Source of the DNA: an uncultured Arenimonas sp.
GTDB lineage: Bacteria > Pseudomonadota > Gammaproteobacteria > Xanthomonadales > Xanthomonadaceae
NCBI GenBank assembly: GCA_946480565.1
Contig: CAMLKR010000053.1
Location: forward strand, 1 to 13,759
Reading direction: 5' to 3'
DNA length: 13,759 bases
Below, in pieces: positions 1-11,285 of this stretch. Position numbers and translations under genes: made by a program. Positions within the stretch are counted from its first letter, which is position 1. Every line of letters begins with the position of its first letter. A model generated the notes under the pieces. The model did no database searches. It worked only from the letters and a program-made list of their open reading frames with translations, and had not been told where the DNA came from.

Positions 1-302
1 TCGGCGCCCTGCACCAGCACGTCGTTCACGCACATCGCCACCAGGTCGATGCCGATGGTGTCGTGGCGGTTGAGCTGCTGGGCCAGCTTGAGCTTGGTGC
101 CGACGCCGTCGGTGCCGGACACCAGCACCGGTTCCTTGTACTTGTTCGACAGGTCGAACAGGGCGCCGAAGCCGCCCAGGCCGCCCATCACCTCGGGCCG
201 GAAGGTGCGCTTGACCAGGGGCTTGATGCGCTCGACGACTTCGTTGCCGGCATCGATGTCGACACCCGCATCGCGGTAGGTGAGGGGAGTGGGCGTGGTC
301 AC
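1..302 (-). CDS. purM: PurM, phosphoribosylformylglycinamidine cyclo-ligase (AIR synthetase), 5' part only
   Basis: PurM makes aminoimidazole ribonucleotide from FGAM with ATP, in cytosolic de novo purine synthesis. The first 100 residues are present and the rest lies beyond the left edge. Family hallmarks are the start [13 protein letters not shown] (residues 8-20), the Gly-rich [12 protein letters not shown] (40-51), the ATP/substrate motif [13 protein letters not shown] (62-74) and [13 protein letters not shown] (88-100). I chose the GTG at 300-302, which gives the usual N-terminus. An in-frame ATG at 330-332 would add ten residues, but it lies inside the likely -10 element, so it is probably not on the transcript. 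No clear Shine-Dalgarno sequence precedes the GTG. The gene is divergent from the DUF2066-hda operon, an arrangement I recall from Pseudomonas and xanthomonads. Confidence 0.95.
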   Translation of the reverse strand, partial: MTTPTPLTYRDAGVDIDAGNEVVERIKPLVKRTFRPEVMGGLGGFGALFDLSNKYKEPVLVSGTDGVGTKLKLAQQLNRHDTIGIDLVAMCVNDVLVQGA

Positions 303-432
303 GGCAGGTCCGGCGGCGGGAAAGGCGCGCATTCTACCAGCCGCCCGTCGGGCCGGCCGCCCGGTTGGACGGCCACCGACCGCTTGCGGCACCATGGCGC
401 CTGCGTTCCCGCCCCCGCGAGCCCTGCGCCCG
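303..432. promoter_or_regulatory. Divergent intergenic region between purM and the DUF2066 operon
   Basis: These 130 bases hold the outward promoters of both operons. The purM -10 is at 336-331. On the plus strand a weak candidate is TTGGAC (365-370), a long 19-base gap, then CACCAT (390-395) with the GC-rich tail GGCGCCT, giving a predicted start near 402 and a leader of about 30 nt. GCCCG-T-CGGGC (343-353) is a short perfect inverted repeat between the two promoters. I see no coding potential or terminator here. Confidence 0.35.
324..336 (-). promoter_or_regulatory. Probable purM -10 element with GC discriminator
   Basis: On the minus strand TAGAAT (336-331) is followed by GCGCGCC (330-324). 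The predicted start of transcription is near 323, giving a leader of about 21 nt before the GTG at 302. No convincing -35 lies 16-18 bases upstream. The same 13 bases occur directly before hslO (12254-12242). Confidence 0.5.
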
Positions 433-1581
433 ATGCCCCGTTTCCGCACCGCCTTCCTGCTGCTGGCCTCCAGCCTCGCCTTCGTGTCGCCCGTGCCGGG
501 CCGGGCCCAGGACCTGGCGCCGGCCGACGCCGTCGCTGCGCCGGAGCCGGCCACGGCCGATGCGCTGGCCGCGGAGGCGCCGCGCGATCCGACCCTCTAC
601 CAGGCCGAGGTCGAGCTGATCTCGCAGGGCGCCAGCGAACGCCGGGCCGCCGCCGCGCGCGCCCTGTCGCAGGTGGTGGTCAAGCTGACCGGCGACCCGC
701 TGGCGGCCGGCAACCCGGTGGTTCGCCGGGCCCTGGCCAACGCCGATTCCTTCGTGACCGGCAGCCAGGCCAGCGAGACCTCGTCCGACCAGGAAGGCAA
801 CACCGCCGTCGGCGGCGTGCCGGTCTACAAGACCACGATGAACTTCGCCTTCGATCCCGGCAGCGTGGACGCGCTGGTCGCCGGCGCCGGCCTGAGGGTC
901 TGGGGCAGCCCGCGGCCACGGCCGATCCTCTGGCTGGCCATCGACGACGGCCGCGGTGCGCGCCTGGTCAACAGCCAGCAGCTCAACGTGGTCAAGCCGC
1001 TGGCCCAGCGCGGCCTGCAGCGTGGCCTTCGCTTCGGCATGCCGGCCGGCAGCGCGGTCGAGCAGGCCGCGGTGCAGACCGTCTGGGCCCAGAACCCGGA
1101 ACCGATGCGTGCGCTGACAGCGCGTTACGGCGTCGACACCCAACTGCTCGGCCGCGTCTACCGCGCCGGCGGGGGCTGGACCGCCGACTGGGTGCTCAGC
1201 CGCGGCGACCAGGAGCTGTCGCGCTGGTCCTTCAGCGACCCCAGCCCGCTGCGCGCGATCGCCTCGGGCGCCGACGGCGCCGCCGACGCCATCGCCCGCC
1301 GCGACGCCGTGCTGGTGGACGCCGGCCAACCCGGCCCGCTGCAGGTCGAGCTGGTCGGCCTGCGCTACGGCGGCGACTACGCCCGCGCGATGGGCTACCT
1401 GCAGACGCTGGCGGTGGTGCGCGCCCTGCACATCGTCGAAGCCTCGCCCGACCGCGTGCTGCTCCAGCTCGACCTCGCCGTCGGCCCGGAAGGTTTCGCC
1501 CGCTTCGTCGCCGCCGGCGACACCCTGCAGGCCGACCCGCTGGCTCCCGAGGGCGCGGCGCGCTACCAGCTCAAGCCATGA
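433..1581 (+). CDS. DUF2066-family exported protein
   Basis: 382 residues, with a signal peptide at about 1-25 (MPRFR, then a Leu/Ala core, then VPGRAQ) and a low-complexity Ala/Pro/Asp linker to about residue 50. The body starts near [20 protein letters not shown], followed by [12 protein letters not shown] and later [13 protein letters not shown], as expected for DUF2066 (Pfam PF09839). The function of this family is not established; it is periplasmic or envelope-associated if the signal peptide is used. I chose the ATG at 433 because it puts the signal peptide at the N-terminus. An ATG at 394 would prefix a Pro-rich stretch and lies in a possible -10 element. No obvious Shine-Dalgarno sequence. 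It is the first gene of an operon whose next start overlaps its stop (ATGA at 1578). DUF2066 genes are commonly found near purM and hda in gammaproteobacteria, which supports the identification. Confidence 0.85.
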   Translation: MPRFRTAFLLLASSLAFVSPVPGRAQDLAPADAVAAPEPATADALAAEAPRDPTLYQAEVELISQGASERRAAAARALSQVVVKLTGDPLAAGNPVVRRALANADSFVTGSQASETSSDQEGNTAVGGVPVYKTTMNFAFDPGSVDALVAGAGLRVWGSPRPRPILWLAIDDGRGARLVNSQQLNVVKPLAQRGLQRGLRFGMPAGSAVEQAAVQTVWAQNPEPMRALTARYGVDTQLLGRVYRAGGGWTADWVLSRGDQELSRWSFSDPSPLRAIASGADGAADAIARRDAVLVDAGQPGPLQVELVGLRYGGDYARAMGYLQTLAVVRALHIVEASPDRVLLQLDLAVGPEGFARFVAAGDTLQADPLAPEGAARYQLKP

Positions 1582-2138
1582 ACCTCCGCCAGCTGCCCAA
1601 TGCCATCACCGGGCTGCGCCTGGCGATGGCGCCGGTGCTGCCCTGGCTGCTGGTCGCCGGCCACCACCGGGCGGCGCTGGCCGTGGCCCTGGCCGCCGGC
1701 CTCAGCGACGCGCTCGACGGACTGATCGCCAAGCGCTTCGGCTGGCAGAGCCGGCTGGGCAGCCTGCTCGATCCGATCGCCGACAAGCTGATGCTGGGCC
1801 TGGCGATGCTGGGCCTGGCCTGGGTAGGCATGCTGCCGGCCTGGCTGGTGGGCCTGGTGCTGGTGCGCGACGCGGTCATCGTCGCGGGCGCAGCCGCCTG
1901 GTGGCGGCTGGCCGGCCCCTACGACGGCCGGCCCAGCCTGCTGGGCAAGCTGACCACGGCACTGCAGATCGCGCTGGTGCTGCTGTGCCTGGTGGAGCTG
2001 TCCGGCCTGGGGCTGCCGGTCCAGGTCCGGATCCAGGTCGTGGTCGCGGTCGGGCTGCTGACCTTCGCCAGTGGCCTGGACTACGTGATCCGCTATGGTG
2101 TGCGCGCCTGGCGCCACAAGAGGACCCCCGCCGCATGA
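1578..2138 (+). CDS. CDP-alcohol phosphatidyltransferase family membrane protein
   Basis: 186 residues, mostly hydrophobic, with about five to six membrane spans. It should transfer a phosphatidyl group from a CDP-diacylglycerol-type donor to an alcohol in the inner membrane. The family signature D-x2-D-G-x2-A-R-x8-G-x3-D-x3-D is present at 44-69 with its four aspartates (D44, D47, D65, D69), except that the usual Arg after Ala is Lys52. The N-terminus (LPNAITGLRLAMAPVL) is PgsA-like. The exact product (phosphatidylglycerol phosphate, cardiolipin or another) cannot be read from sequence. From memory, the housekeeping pgsA of related bacteria sits elsewhere (near uvrC), so this may be a paralogue; that is inference. 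The start overlaps the preceding stop (ATGA) and its own stop overlaps the next start, implying translational coupling. Confidence 0.9.
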   Translation: MNLRQLPNAITGLRLAMAPVLPWLLVAGHHRAALAVALAAGLSDALDGLIAKRFGWQSRLGSLLDPIADKLMLGLAMLGLAWVGMLPAWLVGLVLVRDAVIVAGAAAWWRLAGPYDGRPSLLGKLTTALQIALVLLCLVELSGLGLPVQVRIQVVVAVGLLTFASGLDYVIRYGVRAWRHKRTPAA

Positions 2139-3334
2139 GCGCCATCCCCGATCCCTTCAGCGACCGTCGACGGTGGCAGTGGCTGGCCCTGGCGGTCGGT
2201 TTCGGCCTGCTGGTCTGGCTGCTGGCGCCGATCCTGACGCCTTTCGTGCTCTCGGCCCTGCTGGCCTGGCTGGGCGACCCGCTGGTGCGCCGGATCCAGG
2301 CCAGCGGCCGGTCGCGCACCACCGGCGTGCTGCTGGTGTTCACCCTGATGACCTCGGTGATCGTGCTGGCGGTGCTGCTGCTGATTCCGCTGATCGAGAA
2401 CCAGATCGGCAAGCTGATCGACTGGCTGCCGCGTTTTGGCGCCTGGCTGACCGGCACCGCGGTGCCCTGGGCCGAGCAGCGCTTCAACCTCGAGCTCGCC
2501 GGCTACGTCGACCCGAGCCAGCTGATCGAGCTGCTGAAGAAACATTGGCAGGAAGCCGGCGGCATCGCGGCGACCGTGTTCGGCGGGGTGTCGAAATCGG
2601 GCCTGGCCATCCTGGGCTGGATCGCCAACCTGGCCCTGATCCCCGTGGTCACGTTCTATTTCATGCGCGACGGCCAGGCGATGGGCGCGAAGCTGCGCGA
2701 CCTGCTGCCGCGCCCGGTGGAGCCGCTGGTGACCAAGCTGGCGCGCGAATCCGACGACGTGCTGGGTGGGTTCCTGCGCGGCCAGATCAGCGTGATGGTG
2801 TCGCTGGGCGTGATCTACGCCACCGGCCTGACCCTGGTCGGCGTCGACCTGGGCATCCTGATCGGCATCGTCGCCGGCCTCGTCAGCTTCGTTCCCTACC
2901 TGGGCGCGGCCATCGGCCTGGGCGCGGCGGTCATCGCCACCCTGGTCCAGCACGGCGACCTGATGCACCTGGCGCTGGTGCTGGGCGTGTTCGGACTGGG
3001 CCAGCTGCTCGAAAGTTTCCTGCTGACGCCCTGGCTGGTGGGCGACCGCATCGGCCTGCATCCGGTGGCGGTGATCTTCGCGATCATGGCCGGTGGCCAG
3101 CTGTTCGGTTTCCTCGGCGTGCTGCTGGCGCTGCCGGTGGCGGCGGTGGTGATGGTGGTGCTGCGTTACGCGCACGAGCGCTACACCCAGAGCCGTCTCT
3201 ATGGCGCCGACGACGGCGTGCCGGTGACGGTGGCGGCTGCGGCCGCGGCGGTGCCGGTTGGCGCCGAGCCCGAAGACTTCCCCGCGGTCGATGACGACCT
3301 GCCGCCCACGGATCCGATGCCGCCGCACCCGTGA
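2135..3334 (+). CDS. AI-2E / PerM family permease
   Basis: 399-residue inner-membrane protein of the AI-2E exporter-like superfamily (TqsA/PerM/YdiK type). Two spans lie at about 15-45, one at 62-88, then a soluble stretch to about 150. The conserved C-terminal half holds spans at about 150-177, 215-235, 238-270, 278-300 and 308-345. The typical SFVPYLGAAIG (251-261) and TPWLVGDRIGLHPVAV (298-313) are visible. The last 45 residues form a hydrophilic Ala/Pro/Asp tail. The transported substrate is unknown, and the autoinducer-2 label should not be taken literally: family members have been linked to AI-2 export, Na+/H+ exchange and other roles. GAGGA-type bases about nine nt upstream could serve as the ribosome site. 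It overlaps both neighbours by four bases, and the pairing with hda is common in gammaproteobacteria. Confidence 0.92.
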   Translation: MSAIPDPFSDRRRWQWLALAVGFGLLVWLLAPILTPFVLSALLAWLGDPLVRRIQASGRSRTTGVLLVFTLMTSVIVLAVLLLIPLIENQIGKLIDWLPRFGAWLTGTAVPWAEQRFNLELAGYVDPSQLIELLKKHWQEAGGIAATVFGGVSKSGLAILGWIANLALIPVVTFYFMRDGQAMGAKLRDLLPRPVEPLVTKLARESDDVLGGFLRGQISVMVSLGVIYATGLTLVGVDLGILIGIVAGLVSFVPYLGAAIGLGAAVIATLVQHGDLMHLALVLGVFGLGQLLESFLLTPWLVGDRIGLHPVAVIFAIMAGGQLFGFLGVLLALPVAAVVMVVLRYAHERYTQSRLYGADDGVPVTVAAAAAAVPVGAEPEDFPAVDDDLPPTDPMPPHP

Positions 3335-4014
3335 GCACGCCGCAGCTTCCGCTGGCGCTGCGCACGCCGCCCGACCAGCGATTCGACGCCTTCCATGGCC
3401 AGGCCGCGGCGCGCGACGCGGTGCGCGCCGCCGCGCGCGGCGACGCCCGCGACTGGCTCTACCTGTCCGGTCCTGCCGGCAGCGGCAAGACGCACCTGAT
3501 GCTGGCGGCCTGCGCCGAAGCCGCCGTCCTCGGTCGCCGCGCCGCCTACCTGGCGCTGCCGGCCTTCGCCGGACGGCTGGGCGATGCGCTGGCCGCGCAG
3601 GAGGGTGCCGACCTGGTCTGCCTGGACGGCCTGGCCGCGATCGCCGGCGACCGCGGCGAGGAGGAGGCGCTGTTCCATTTCCACAACCGCGCGCGCGCCG
3701 GAGGCGCCCTGGTGGTCTACGCCGCCGAGGGCGGTCCGGCGACGCTGGGGCTGGGCCTGCCCGACCTGTTGACGCGCCTGGGCCAGTGCGTGCGGGTGGT
3801 GCTGGAGCCGCTGGACGAGGCCGGCCGCCGCGAAGTGCTGCGCCAGCGGGCCGCGCGCCGAGGCCTGCAGCTCGACGACGCGGTGCTCGACTACCTGCTG
3901 CGCCGCGTCGACCGCGACCTGGCCAGCCTCACCGCCCTGCTCGACCGCCTGGACCGGGCCAGCCTCGCCGCCCAGCGCCGCATCACCATTCCCTTCCTGC
4001 GCACCCAGCTCTGA
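3331..4014 (+). CDS. hda: Hda, DnaA regulatory inactivator (AAA+)
   Basis: 227 residues. Hda, bound to the DNA-loaded sliding clamp, stimulates ATP hydrolysis by DnaA and so prevents re-initiation of replication. The clamp-binding motif QLPLAL is at residues 5-10. Walker A is GPAGSGKT (47-54) and the Walker B strand is LVCLDGL. The LGLPDLLTRL segment and the C-terminal RASLAAQRRITIPF match the E. coli Hda lid region. Its length (E. coli about 233) and lack of the DnaA DNA-binding domain separate it from DnaA. The start is a GTG whose GTGA overlaps the permease stop, with no Shine-Dalgarno sequence, so translation is probably by re-initiation. Being last in an operon of envelope genes ties its dosage to upstream translation. 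Confidence 0.95.
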   Translation: MSTPQLPLALRTPPDQRFDAFHGQAAARDAVRAAARGDARDWLYLSGPAGSGKTHLMLAACAEAAVLGRRAAYLALPAFAGRLGDALAAQEGADLVCLDGLAAIAGDRGEEEALFHFHNRARAGGALVVYAAEGGPATLGLGLPDLLTRLGQCVRVVLEPLDEAGRREVLRQRAARRGLQLDDAVLDYLLRRVDRDLASLTALLDRLDRASLAAQRRITIPFLRTQL

Positions 4015-4027
4015 GGCCCGGGGCGTT

Positions 4028-5134
4028 TCAGCGCGCGACCACGATCTGGTCGCGGCCGCGGTGCTTGGCTTCGTACAGCGCGGCGTCGGCGCGCGCCAGC
4101 AGGTCGTTGAGCAGGTCGCCCTCGGCATAGGTCGACACGCCGACGCTCAGGGTCGAGGCGAAACCCGCGGCGTGATGACGGTACTCGCCGGCGAGGCGGC
4201 GGGCGAAACGTTCGGCCTGCGCGGCCGAGGAATCGGGCAGCAGGCAGGCGAACTCCTCGCCGCCCAGCCGCGCCGCGAAATCGCCCGGGCCGATGCGCGC
4301 CTGGATCAGGTGCCCCAGCTGGCGCAGCAGTTCGTCGCCGGCCAGGTGGCCGTGGGCGTCGTTGGTGCGCTTGAAGTGGTCGACGTCGATGAAGAGCACC
4401 GCCGGACGCCGGCCCGCGGCCACCGCATCGCGCATCGCGGTGCCGGCCAGGTTCATCCAGCCGTGGCGGTTGAGCAGGCCGGTCAGCGGGTCGCTGACGG
4501 CGCGCTGCCACAGGGTCTCGACCTCGCGGTCCAGGCGCGTGGCCAGGTTGGCGCGGGCGCGGCGCAGCACCAGTCCCGCGGTGACGCTGACCAGGAAATA
4601 GAAGGCGAAGGTACGCTTGTCGGCGACCGGCGCCTCGACGATGCCCCAGAGCACCGCCACCATCGCCAGGCCGCCCACGCCCAGCGCCGTCCAGGCCACG
4701 TGCGGCCGCACCAGCAGCGGCAGGCAGGCCGCCGGCAGCAGCAGGAAGCCGGCCAGCGAAAGCAGCGGCGCGCCCTTCCAGCTCTGCACCGGCACCAGCA
4801 GGCAGGCCAGCAGCAGGACCATGAAGCTGAAACCCATCCAGACCCGGCGCCGCAGCGACACCAGGTTGCGGTAGACCAGGGCCAGCGCCAGCAGGCCCAG
4901 CGCGGCGGCCCCCTGCCAGGCCAGCGCCGGGCGCAGGTGTTCGATCGCCAGCATCGCGATCCGCAGCGACTCGAGCACCGCCAGCGCCAGCAGCAGGTTC
5001 GCCAGCGGCCAGTGCAGCAGCTGGATCTGCCGGCGCTGCTGCTCGCGCCGCTGATGCGGCGGCAGGCGCGAGAGGTCTCCCTCCAGCGCGTGGTCGATTC
5101 CGGTCTTCAGGCGGACAAGCAGCGGGTGCAGCAT
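4028..5134 (-). CDS. Membrane-anchored GGDEF diguanylate cyclase
   Basis: 368 residues. The N-terminal 200 residues contain about six hydrophobic spans (roughly 40-62, 72-92, 98-116, 122-142, 147-168, 175-192), and the C-terminal 170 are a cytosolic GGDEF domain. It should make c-di-GMP from two GTP. Visible active-site elements are DPLTGLLNR (215-223), the metal site FIDVDHFKRTNDAHGH (248-263) and the intact signature GGEEF (291-295). The inhibitory RxxD site should have Arg at 282 and Asp at 285; here it reads GPGD (282-285), so the Arg is missing and product inhibition through this site is unlikely. The N-terminal region matches no sensory family I recognise. I chose the ATG at 5134, preceded by GGAAA; an in-frame ATG at 5197 would add 21 Ala/Arg/Pro-rich residues across two hairpins. 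Convergent with hda, 13 bases apart. Confidence 0.92.
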   Translation of the reverse strand: MLHPLLVRLKTGIDHALEGDLSRLPPHQRREQQRRQIQLLHWPLANLLLALAVLESLRIAMLAIEHLRPALAWQGAAALGLLALALVYRNLVSLRRRVWMGFSFMVLLLACLLVPVQSWKGAPLLSLAGFLLLPAACLPLLVRPHVAWTALGVGGLAMVAVLWGIVEAPVADKRTFAFYFLVSVTAGLVLRRARANLATRLDREVETLWQRAVSDPLTGLLNRHGWMNLAGTAMRDAVAAGRRPAVLFIDVDHFKRTNDAHGHLAGDELLRQLGHLIQARIGPGDFAARLGGEEFACLLPDSSAAQAERFARRLAGEYRHHAAGFASTLSVGVSTYAEGDLLNDLLARADAALYEAKHRGRDQIVVAR

Positions 5135-5156
5135 CGGGTTTCCAGGCGGTGGGGTC

Positions 5157-5195
5157 GCGGCGCGCGCTGCCGCGCGCCGCCCGCAGGAGGCGGGC
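5157..5195 (-). promoter_or_regulatory. Two tandem GC hairpins in the leader of the diguanylate cyclase gene
   Basis: GCGGCGCGCG (5157-5166) and CGCGCGCCGC (5171-5180) form a perfect 10-bp stem with a 4-base loop. GCCCGC (5179-5184) and GCGGGC (5190-5195) form a perfect 6-bp stem with a 5-base loop. They share two bases, so they could be mutually exclusive. The larger stem ends 22 bases before the start codon at 5134. There is no U-tract, so a simple intrinsic terminator is unlikely. Confidence 0.45.
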
Positions 5196-5223
5196 ACGGC
5201 TGACAGGAACGGGGGGAGCCCGC

Positions 5224-5252
5224 ATTAGCGGTCAATCGCTGCCCGGATGCAA
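5224..5252 (-). promoter_or_regulatory. Candidate promoter for the diguanylate cyclase gene
   Basis: On the minus strand TTGCAT (5252-5247) is followed after 17 bases by GCTAAT (5229-5224), then GCGGGCT. Predicted transcription start is near 5217, giving a leader of about 83 nt that includes the two hairpins. The match is partial. Confidence 0.4.
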
Positions 5253-5302
5253 GCGCCGGAGGGCCCAATCGGGGACGGGTGCCGCAGTTTCCCGGTGCGG
5301 GT

Positions 5303-9890
<4,588 letters not shown>

Positions 9891-9894
9891 GCCC

Positions 9895-10221
9895 ATGCGT
9901 CGCGTCGCGGTGTTGTCGCTGCTCGTCCTGGCCGGCTGCGCCGCCGACCAGCCTTCGAGGGAGGAGGCCGGCCAGGCGATGAGCGCACGCATGGAGGCGG
10001 CCGGGTCGCGATCGGTGAAGGTGCGCGAGATCCACTCGCTCGACCTGTCGGCCTGCGTGCCGGCCCTGGGCGCCGAGGGCGTGTACTGCCAGGTTTCGAT
10101 GGACGTGAGCTTCGAGCTCGATGGCCAGCTGCAGCGCAGCAAGGACCTGGGGCCGATGCGCTTCGCGCGCGAAGGCGGGCAGTGGAAGGCCTATCCGGTG
10201 GAGACCGCGGCCGCGCCCTGA
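9895..10221 (+). CDS. Small lipoprotein of unknown function
   Basis: 108 residues. A short signal peptide (MRRVAVLSLLV) ends in the lipobox LAGC with the lipidated Cys at 15. The next residues, Ala-Ala-Asp, lack an inner-membrane retention Asp at +2, so outer-membrane sorting is expected. The mature part of about 94 residues has a charged helical start (REEAGQAMSARMEAAG), then beta-rich segments (SVKVREIHSLDLSAC, GVYCQVSMDVSFELDG) and ends GQWKAYPVE. C54 and C65 could form a disulfide. I do not recognise the family; the shape suggests a small alpha+beta domain. It starts four bases after the dehydrogenase stop, with AGAGGA as ribosome site, so it is probably co-transcribed with the sugar genes. 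A role in polysaccharide export is possible only by position. Confidence 0.8.
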   Translation: MRRVAVLSLLVLAGCAADQPSREEAGQAMSARMEAAGSRSVKVREIHSLDLSACVPALGAEGVYCQVSMDVSFELDGQLQRSKDLGPMRFAREGGQWKAYPVETAAAP

Positions 10222-10230
10222 GCGGCTCAG
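10218..10230. repeat. Perfect 13-base inverted repeat holding two convergent stop codons
   Basis: CTGAGC-G-GCTCAG contains the TGA of the lipoprotein gene (10219-10221, plus) and the TGA of the exported-protein gene (10227-10229, minus). In RNA it would be a small hairpin in either direction. With no T-tract and a very short loop it would be a weak terminator at best. Confidence 0.4.
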
Positions 10231-11207
10231 AGGTCCTGCTCGTAGCGGATGTAAGGGACGCGCTTGGACTCGTCCTGGTCGTCGTCCCGCGACGGCGCGA
10301 AGGGATTGTCGCCGTTGCTCATCAGGTTCTCGGCGCCCACGCTCAGGCGGGCCCGCCACGGCGCGCGCCAGGTGACGCCGACGCCGACGTTGCTGTAGCG
10401 CAGGGTGCTGCCCGGGATCTCGATGACGCGGCCGACGATCTCGCCGCCGAAATTGCCCTGGCCGGCGCTGAGGCTCAGCGTGCCGCTGTTCCACTGCGGC
10501 GGCAGGCCGCCCGGAAGCTGGTTGGCCGATACGATGCGCGCCCGCGCCAGCGTGCCGCCGATGCTGACCCAGCCGCTCTGGCCGATCTTGAGTTCACCCA
10601 GCAGGCCGATGTCTTCCTGCTGCACGTCCGGGCCATTGAGCGACAGCGTCAGGTCGCTCGCGCCGAAATTCGACGCGGCGCCGGGCAGGGCCAGCGGGCC
10701 GTCCAGGTCGAAGCGGTTCAGGCCGAGGCTGGCGCTGAGCGCGCTGCGCTCGCCTTCCAGGCGCGCCTCGGCGCGCAGGCCGGGCCGCGACAGGGCCAGC
10801 GGCGCGGCCGGGTTCGGCGACAGGTTGGCCACCATGCAGTGCTGGGCGAGCGCGCCGAAGCTGCGCGACACCGACGTGCCTTCGCAGAGCAGGCCCAGGG
10901 TCGGATTGCTTTCCAGCGACAGGCTGGCGCCGACGCGGCGGCCGTTGTCCAGCGGCAGCGCGAAACCCGCGCCGACCGCCGGTGAACCGGTGCGCCCCAG
11001 GATGCGGTCCAGCGACGAGCGCGCGCCGGCGCTGGCGTCGGACTCGATCAGCAGGAAACCTTCGATCTGGTTGTTGCGGATGATCGGCAGCGCGGTGGGG
11101 GCGCTGTCGCTGTTGTTCTCGACCACCAGCGGGGCCGGCGCCTGGGCGAACGCCGTCGTCGCCGCGAGGGCGGACAGTGCGAGGGCGATGGCGCGTAGCG
11201 GCAGCAT
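10227..11207 (-). CDS. Unrecognised exported protein, probably beta-rich envelope protein
   Basis: 326 residues. A signal peptide (MLPLRAIALALSALAATTAFA, cleavage about 21/22) is followed by an Asn/Ser/Pro-rich linker. The rest is short alternating beta-like segments rich in Gly, Ser, Leu and Arg (for example GASLSLESNP, ALSASLGLNRFDL, SDLTLSLNGPD, GWVSIGGTLARARIV, WRARLSVGAENL) and no membrane helix. C108 and C124 may form a disulfide. The tail is acidic (DDDQDE) and ends VPYIRYEQDL. The pattern suggests a small outer-membrane beta-barrel or periplasmic beta protein, and the end loosely resembles barrel C-termini but lacks the usual final Phe. I do not recognise a family and propose no function. 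The ATG at 11207 has GAGGAC 13 bases upstream. It has its own promoter and a structured 5' leader. Confidence 0.82.
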   Translation of the reverse strand: MLPLRAIALALSALAATTAFAQAPAPLVVENNSDSAPTALPIIRNNQIEGFLLIESDASAGARSSLDRILGRTGSPAVGAGFALPLDNGRRVGASLSLESNPTLGLLCEGTSVSRSFGALAQHCMVANLSPNPAAPLALSRPGLRAEARLEGERSALSASLGLNRFDLDGPLALPGAASNFGASDLTLSLNGPDVQQEDIGLLGELKIGQSGWVSIGGTLARARIVSANQLPGGLPPQWNSGTLSLSAGQGNFGGEIVGRVIEIPGSTLRYSNVGVGVTWRAPWRARLSVGAENLMSNGDNPFAPSRDDDQDESKRVPYIRYEQDL

Positions 11208-11229
11208 GGTCTTTGTTCTTGTCCTCGGT

Positions 11230-11267
11230 GGCTCGCTTGGAGCCGTGCCTGGCCGGGAAGTTCCCGG
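11230..11267 (-). promoter_or_regulatory. Two inverted repeats in the 5' leader of the exported-protein gene
   Basis: CCGGGAA-G-TTCCCGG (11253-11267) is a perfect 15-base palindrome and GGCTC-GCTTG-GAGCC (11230-11244) is a perfect 5-bp hairpin. Both lie between the predicted transcription start (about 11290) and the ribosome site (11226-11221). They could be RNA structures or, for the first, a protein-binding site. Confidence 0.45.
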
Positions 11268-11285
11268 TTGGGGGGTGGCGACCGA

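Noticed and set aside
63..1577. An upstream extension of the CDP-alcohol phosphatidyltransferase frame to a 691-codon protein.
   Set aside because: The added sequence is low-complexity Arg/Ala/Gly/Pro and overlaps DUF2066 in another frame; the ATG at 1578 overlapping the previous stop is the natural start.
2135..3334. Autoinducer-2 exporter and hence a quorum-sensing function.
   Set aside because: The family name is historical and its members have varied roles; nothing in this window (no luxS or lsr genes) supports AI-2 transport.
4015..4027. Terminator between convergent hda and the cyclase gene.
   Set aside because: Just 13 bases, containing only CCCGGG; no hairpin with a T-tract in either direction.
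4061..5203. A 380-codon plus-strand frame opposite the GGDEF gene.
   Set aside because: Gln/Arg/Gly/His-rich shadow; the minus strand has the full GGDEF motif set.
5282..5300. CCGCA-N9-TGCGG just after the murU stop as an intrinsic terminator.
   Set aside because: Only five base pairs with a 9-base loop and no T-tract on the minus strand; not distinguishable from chance at this GC content.
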